From NCBI GenBank assembly GCA_038496445.1, contig JALMLS010000015.1, positions 310,001-374,000 on the forward strand: DNA of 64,000 bases, read 5' to 3'. The stretch is from Trichosphaerium sp. ATCC 40318. Its lineage: Eukaryota > Discosea > Flabellinia > Trichosidae. Shown here piece by piece: positions 58,126 through 64,000 of this stretch. Made by a program: the position numbers and the translations under genes. The notes under the pieces are model-generated. The model had not been told where the DNA came from. It saw only the letters and a program-made list of their open reading frames with translations, and did no database searches. Every line of letters starts with the position of its first letter. The first letter of the stretch is position 1.

Positions 58126-60001
58126 TTAAACGTATACAAGTTTAGGGTCAATTTTTAAGATACCATCAACCTAGAGTACGATAAGAACAAAATTGAAATT
58201 GAAATAACAAAAATGTCAGTTTTAACTTTACTAAACGTACAATATCGTCTACAAGGCCACAAGCATTAGAAATATGAGTATCCCATCTACTAATAGGACC
58301 AGAACCACCTTAAAAGTGTTTAGAAAGGATTCAAACGAAGAGGAAACTCAAAGAAAAAGAAATAAAGCAAAAAACTCTACAAACACGTACTCGATTCAAA
58401 ATGAATCAAAGAAGATAATTGATCAATAGAACCAACCAAACGCTCCTCGGAGATCATTCTCGAAGCAATTTTTTCTGCCTGCATATCATTGTAAGTGATA
58501 AAAACAATAAAAACAACAAAAAAAATAAAAATGAAATGTTTCGTACTTGTTTTGGTGAAATAGAAAGCAAGCGACCAAGCTCATCGAATTTAATGTTATT
58601 GTACACCTTACTAGAAGCGAGCAAGTTATGCTCAATTACAGCCTTTTGTAGGACAGTAGAACCATCAGCGAGTGTTGCTTTTTGATGATCTTTCAACATT
58701 TGTTCAAACTCTGATACCTCTGTCTCTCTCAATATACGGTCCATAAACCTACACTCAATAAACAACAACCCATCAAGGACGCATTAATGAAACATATATA
58801 AAACCGTACATCTTTTCCAAAAAGCCATAAATAACTAATTTTTCAGACCTTTCATCCTTGTATCTAAAAAACCAATAAATCAACTGCGTAGTGTGGTTGG
58901 AAAAACCCAACATACAATGTAGCGAGTAATCTAGATCTACGTGGACCAGCCTCTGCAAGAATAGCACAAATAACAGCACTTTCAAGAGCCTAAAAAAAAC
59001 GAAGCTTAACGGTTTACCTTCACAATAATAATAACAAATTAAATAAATACCTCTGAGCGATCAGTATCATTCAAGTCCATTTGGGAGAGCTCGTAGTATC
59101 TGAAAGAAGCTTCTGGGAATCTACGTTTGAAATCCTGAATAAGAGCAAATGCAGCCTACAACGGACAGGTAAGGGGCGAGGACGATGCGGGCAGTATGCG
59201 TAAGGATTAAAAAAAGTAACGTTAACGTTGTTTTTGAAGAAACCATGAATAAACAGCGGTTTGCGCTCGTTTTATCTTCAGTTGATGTAAATAAATGATT
59301 TTTGAGCGTCTTTGCAAAGACGCTTCCACTACAATGTAATTTTGGCTAGTTTTACCTTAAATTGCGTGAGTAGGCCTTGATCCTTTACTCTACTTTGTAG
59401 TGTTGACGCTTTGTTGATTTGTTGTTCAGCTTGGTAACTCATATCCTCTTCCAAGTACAGACGCGCAATGCGCACATAAATGCCGAATTTGTACTCTACT
59501 TTGAGAACGCTGAAGCACAGCAATTTAGATTTTTTCACTGATATTAATTTCAAGACTGTACCGTTGGCCGTCTAGTGGTATACCACTCAAAATAATAGCT
59601 GCCTCTTTAAAATCCTCTTCGTCCTCATAAACCTTGGCTAGTCGCTCACGAATGACTGAAACTTGTTCCTCAAACGCGACAATACGTTTGTCTAGTACGT
59701 CGAGGGAGTATGTAGCTAAATCTTTGTGTAGCTCAGCTGGTAAAGTAGAGATATCCTCTGAGTATTCACCAAGCACTTGTCTGGAGATCACCAACGGGGT
59801 GCTTTCATTTGCGACTAAGGGTATTTTAACATCATTAAATTAACTAAAGGGCATACGGTGATCAAGGAATACTTGCAAATCGTCTATAGCCTGCTTTTTC
59901 AGCAAATCCTTTTGCAACGCTTTAAATTTTTCGATTTTTGACTTTTGGTTCTTCTGAGAAGAGTTCTCAATGTCTTTAATCTTTCCCTCGATGCCAGACA
60001 T
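58126..60001 (-). CDS. CSN4: COP9 signalosome subunit 4 (CSN4)
   Basis: About nine exons from ATG 60001 (MSGIEGKIKDIENSSQK) to TAA 58128-58126, about 400 aa, the usual length. Diagnostic stretches are ILAEAGPRRSRLLATLYKDER, LVIYGFLEKMY, FEQMLKDHQKATLADGSTVLQKAVIEHNLLASSKVYNNI with LGRLLSISPKQAEKIASRMI (the PCI domain), and the short C-terminal helix ISNACGLVDDIVDGIL. CSN4 is a PCI subunit of the COP9 signalosome, which removes NEDD8 from cullins and so controls SCF and other cullin-RING ligases. This matches the many F-box genes nearby. Confidence 0.92.
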
Positions 60002-60392
60002 GTTTTCAGTTTACACAAGACCTTTTTTAAGTCAATTCAGTTAAGAATTTGGCTTTAAGTGTTAGAAAAGTAACGCACCATTCCCAAGCTAGCGTATTAC
60101 CACAGCACCTTTAACTCGTAACCGCCTATACAATAACAGATTTATTCCTTCGGAAGAGTTTTAACCCTTTTATCAATTCAACACAACCGCTCATAATGTT
60201 GAATAACTCAAGTAAATTACCTCTTGGGAGAATTAGCGACCACAGTGCCAACCAAACTTTAAACATTCGAGTATTAAACAGAGTGCGTCCTTTTTTCACG
60301 TATACTTTACAGTTTCGCTGTATTCTCGCGTAAAAAAACCCACCAATTGTTGGGCGTAAATAATCATACGTTACAACTGGCACTAGTTCTTT
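60002..60392. promoter_or_regulatory. Divergent promoter, CSN4 and LRR/zinc-ribbon gene
   Basis: 391 bp between divergent starts. No strong TATA box; the minus-strand frame across 60126-60383 shows no family features and I regard it as chance. Confidence 0.4.
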
Positions 60393-62851
60393 GATGTTGC
60401 CGTTGGGTCCGCGTAATACTCCACCAACAAGTGAACTTTTCTCACAGTCTGTATTTTTTCTGGAGTAAACTTACAAACACTCTTGACAGGGTGGCACAGT
60501 TGCTGGCTACAAGATTAACAGAAATGATCAAGTTAGCAAGCTAATGAACGCTTTCAAGTCGTCTCAAAACATAGCCAAGGTGGCAGGAGAGATCCGCTTT
60601 CACTTTAACGGTAAAGTAATAAAGCCAACCGACACACCTCAGACAGTACGAATTCGTCGCTCATGTGTGCGTCCTGACATTTTAATCAGCTTGGCATGAA
60701 AGATTTCGATCCTATCAATGTTGAGTTCTCAAACAAGGTAAATAGAAAGGACTCTAGATGTCCAGAACATTATTTCTCCGCAAAGGGAAAAAAGCCACAA
60801 TCCTGTTTCCCCAATCTGTCATTTGACATATCATTTAGGCAGCTTCGTTTTCAAAGGCTGAGATTGTTCGCGAACTAATCCATGGTCGTGTCGGTACGTA
60901 TTTTGTATAATTTTCGAAAAACTTTTTTTCACGTCTGTAAAATCGGCCTTTAAACGTTAATTTGTGTACTAGACAAGTGGGCAGCGCTCATCGCATCAAA
61001 TGACGCCAAGTACACAGAAGCAGACGTAAACAAACATTATCACTTTGAAACACCAATTGAGCTCAATGGGGGAGATTTACAGGCTGTCGCGAAGGCTTTG
61101 GAAAAAAATACTCATGTAACAACCTTGTGCCTCCAATACCATAGTATCCGAGACGATGTCGGTACGTATTTTTTTCTTTGATCGTTTTCCTAAATATCTT
61201 GTTTCATTCGGATATTTTTTGGGGTAAATTTTTAGCCGCCGATTCACAAATTTACTGGCTCTATTTTACCCGCGAAACACGTTAATAACGTTGTATATAG
61301 GTGTTGCTGCTCTGGCTCGTGCTATTGGAAAGAGTAAAACTATCAAAGTCTTGAAGTTGGCTGGCAATAAGTTTACAAAGGCTGGTATGGATAAACTTGC
61401 GGCTGCTATCGCACAGAACCGTGTTATAGAAGAATTACACATAGGTAAGTGAGATATTTTTTTGTTGTTGTGCGTTTTTCTATTTTTCTCACAATGTTGC
61501 TTTCTTAAGGTGATTGGGAAGAGTATGCTCCAAAGTATTTTAAAATGATCACAAGTATTGTTCGACACTCGTCAATCATTCGTGTGAAATTGAACATCTT
61601 CTTCTCGGAGTTGTTTGAAGGAAGGCACGTTAGCGTTATGCGGTTAACTGGCGTTTTATCTAACAGTGCAAAAATAGCGGTGGCGCTAAATATGCCAAGA
61701 AAGCACGTAATGCGTTGTACCGTCTTACTGGCCAAGAATCTCATTTGAAAGAGCTATATCTCGAGAGCTCCGGTATTACTGATAACGAAGCCGAGCAACT
61801 TGCTAAAGGTACCCAACTTTTTTTAGGTTTGCCCGATCGTTTTCTGACTTTATTATTCAGGTCTTGAAGAGAATAATACTATAGAATTACTCAATTTGGA
61901 GGACAATAATATCGGGTCTCAAGGTGGCATTTACTTGGCTGCTGGTATTTCAAAGAATGAAACTTTGGTAGAGTTAAACCTCAAAATGAGTAAGATTGGC
62001 GATCCTGGCGCTACTGCTTTTCTTAATGCTTTCAAATCGAACTCTAGTTTGAAGAAACTTAACCTTGGTACGTAGAAAAGCCGTAGAGAACCACTATTTT
62101 CGTTATTTGCCTTCTTTTAACTTTTTGTGCGCTACGTAAAAAGTCTCCGTTTACGCGCTGTGTATTTTCTAACGAATACTGTTTAGGTTGGAATAAGATC
62201 ACACCAGAGATACTAGCAAAGCTCAGACATGTTCTGCGTCCAAACGCTATCAAAAAACGTGCTCTCGCTAAACAACGCGCACAACGTTTAGTAGAAGAGC
62301 TTCCTACAAAAGTAACCAAACTTAAACACAATACAAGCGCTTCTTCAAATTTTGTAGACCAGCAAAAATTCCACGTCCAACAGCTCTTACCTGCTTTTAA
62401 CGTACCTATTCCAACAGAAGAACTTATGATTACCGAACAGCAACAGTATCCATCAGCGCCAATTTTGAATTTCCCTTTCCTCGACACAACAGAGGAATTT
62501 AGGCCTTTTTACGATATGTCAGCAACAGACTTCTCTGGAAACGCAATAAACTCTTCTCTTGGATTTGATATGCTACAAACACCTCAAATATCACAGCAAC
62601 AGCAGCCTCAACAGATTTCACAGCTACAACAGCGAATACCGCAGCAAAATCAACAACAAATGATTTCAACACCACAACCAGATCCTGAAGTACAAACAAC
62701 ACGTTGCACAGGTTGTAATACGCTTTTAAAGTTTTCGACGGTCGCTCATGCTCATATTATGTGCCCAATGTGCGGTACTGTAATGAGTACAACTGAACTT
62801 AGTCAAATGGAGGCTTTACCTGTTTCTGCAGTAATTTTAAGCGAACTGTAA
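60393..62851 (+). CDS. LRR / Gln-rich / LSD1-like zinc-ribbon protein
   Basis: About ten exons. The N-terminal 120 aa (GGTVAGYKINRNDQVSKLMNAF) are unrecognised. Then ribonuclease-inhibitor-type LRRs of about 28 residues: LNGGDLQAVAKALEKNTHVTTLCL, GVAALARAIGKSKTIKVLKLAGNKF, LLNLEDNNIGSQGGIYLAAGI and SSLKKLNLGWNKI. A basic helix and a long Gln/Pro-rich linker (QQQQPQQISQLQQ) follow. The end is a zinc ribbon CTGCNTLLKFSTVAHAHIMCPMCG, which fits the LSD1-type CxxC...CxxC spacing. The stop is TAA 62849-62851. The first exon (ATG 60393) depends on a very short second intron and is uncertain. The architecture suggests a scaffold or transcription-related sensor; function unknown. Confidence 0.75.
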
Positions 62852-63279
62852 AAAAGAAAAAAAACCGAAAAGAAAAAAAAAGAAAACCCTAATAAAATTG
62901 TAATTATCTCCCCCCATTTCGGCAGTGCTTACCTCTTACAGTATCTATTAGTGAGATCTTATTTATTGTCAGTATTAGACACAGTGTGGAGCATATGGCA
63001 ACGCCTCAGGCTGACAGTTACGGACGCTTTTTTTTTTTTTTCAAATGTTAAGAATTGCAGTTCTTTGCGTATAGCGACATCTCAATCAATTAAAAAATTC
63101 CCTTTTGATGATTATTCATACACCATCAATATAACCCCAATTATATATCTATCCAGTGTAATAGTTGATTAACGCGTTAGCAACAAAAGGAGTAAAATTA
63201 AGTTTTTTATTTATTTTTTTGATTTGACCTTTTTTTTTGTTTTGTTTTTGTCGTTTGACACAGAAACGCTCTTTTCTAT
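62852..63279. other. Convergent 3' flanks
   Basis: A-rich and T-rich tracts with an AATAAAA signal near 62890; no gene seen. Confidence 0.35.
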
Positions 63280-63950
63280 TTACACAAATAAACATTTCTT
63301 ACTTCCTTTCTTCTTATGTTTTGGTTTTTCTTGTCTTCGTATTTTTCTCACTGTTTCTTTAAATATCTCTGTAACGTTCCTACCAGTTTTTGCAGAAGTT
63401 AAAAAAAAACTTGCGTTGATTTTATCAGAGAAAGTTTTGGCATCAGTCTCAGGTACTTGTATATTCTCTTCAAGATCACACTTATTCCCAGCTACTACTA
63501 TAGGTATATAATCCTGTTCACAAAGAGCATCCTTTATACGACTATAATGATCTTCTAGTTCATCTAAACTTTGTTTTTCCGTCAAAGAAAAAACTAAAAT
63601 AAAGCCATCCGCCTCTTTGTAATACTAAAACGCAATGTCACGTGCGTAATTCGCCTTTTTTATTTTTTTTAAAAGTAAACTCCCGTACCATAGTCCGCAG
63701 TGCTGAGAACTCTTCCTGCCCTGCAGTGTCGATTATATCCAATAGAGCTATTTGATTATCAACTGATATCTGTTTTCTGTAAGCATCTTCAATTGTAGGA
63801 TCTAAAAAGATCGTTATTCCTTCTACTGTTCTCTAGGAGCTTACCATAGTCTACAACGAAGGCATTCTTTACAAATTTTATAGCAAGAGCCGTTTTACCA
63901 GTACCACCCGCCCCCAATAATATTATAGATACATTATTGATGTTTGACAT
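63280..63950 (-). CDS. Ras-like small GTPase
   Basis: Four exons from ATG 63950 to TAA 63282-63280. All GTPase motifs are intact: G1 GAGGTGKT, effector loop [12 protein letters not shown] with the Mg-binding Thr, G3 DTAGQEEF, G4 GNKCDL, G5 TSAKTG. The C-terminus is basic ([15 protein letters not shown]) with a CAAX box CLFV, so the protein should be prenylated and membrane-bound. G1 has Gly-Thr-Gly in place of the usual Gly-Val-Gly but keeps GKT. A signalling switch of the Ras family; pathway unknown. It contrasts with the degenerate relative at 31.5 kb. Confidence 0.9.
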
Positions 63951-64000
63951 TTGGGAAAAGAGAACAGCTTGCGATGATCAAAATTTCTTTTTAGTTTGAT
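63951..64000. promoter_or_regulatory. Start of the upstream region of the Ras-like gene
   Basis: Only 50 bp before the window ends; nothing can be said. Confidence 0.2.

Noticed and set aside
57900-58145. Plus-strand 81-codon frame
   Set aside because: Antisense to the first F-box exon and the CSN4 end.
60126-60383. Minus-strand 85-codon frame upstream of CSN4
   Set aside because: Unusual composition, no splice continuity with CSN4 and no recognisable domain; treated as chance in a promoter region.
1-64000. CRISPR arrays, prokaryotic operons, ribosome-binding sites
   Set aside because: Dense spliceosomal introns show this is eukaryotic nuclear DNA; no regularly spaced repeats with unique spacers were found.

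Overview
This window looks like nuclear DNA of a unicellular eukaryote that I cannot place in a lineage. It is AT-rich. Almost every gene is cut by many introns of roughly 25-260 nt, mostly 40-90 nt, with a strong GTACGT or GTAAG 5' splice consensus, T-rich YAG 3' ends, occasional TACTAAC-like branch points and a few GC-AG introns. Genes lie close together on both strands. There is no operon structure, rRNA, tRNA or CRISPR. Gene models were assembled by hand from splice signals and reading-frame continuity. Where all exon phases agreed I am confident; otherwise I say so.

Layout. 1-5.4 kb: the end of a membrane protein, a reeler-domain surface protein, a membrane-anchored JmjC/cupin oxygenase and a divergently transcribed isochorismatase-like hydrolase. 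5.5-11.9 kb: two tandem copies (A, B) of a zinc-ribbon AAA ATPase; B is broken. 12-22 kb: M14 carboxypeptidase, F-box protein, secreted carboxylesterase, F-box-like/SPRY protein and an unknown protein. 22.3-25.5 kb: a third, inverted AAA copy (C). 25.8-36.2 kb is an accessory region. It holds intronless F-box/LRR genes, decayed F-box/LRR and YwqK/MORN-like copies, a phytanoyl-CoA dioxygenase, a degenerate Ras-like gene and three small inverted-repeat elements. 36.4-48.1 kb: rhodanese/dual-specificity phosphatase, YbaK/ProRS-type deacylase, secreted serine protease, a large Thr/Pro-rich surface protein and a secreted glycosyl-hydrolase-like protein. 48-54 kb: gene-poor sequence with an inverted-repeat-bounded segment, an intact coiled-coil/YwqK-repeat gene and an unknown gene. 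54.5-64 kb: short BTB protein, F-box/helical-repeat protein, COP9 signalosome subunit 4, an LRR/Gln-rich/zinc-ribbon protein and a canonical Ras-like GTPase.

Themes. First, ubiquitin/cullin biology: at least five F-box or F-box-like proteins, a BTB protein and CSN4 lie within 64 kb, with several decayed F-box/LRR copies. Second, secretion and the cell surface: reeler protein, Thr/Pro GPI-like protein, carboxypeptidase, esterase, serine protease and glycosyl-hydrolase-like protein, as expected of a phagotroph or osmotroph. Third, duplication and decay: three AAA copies, two YwqK copies and four LRR copies show frameshifts, deletions and insertions. The intronless F-box/LRR genes and the YwqK-repeat genes resemble families common in amoeba-infecting giant DNA viruses; transfer is an inference. 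The palindrome CACGTG is strongly over-represented throughout.
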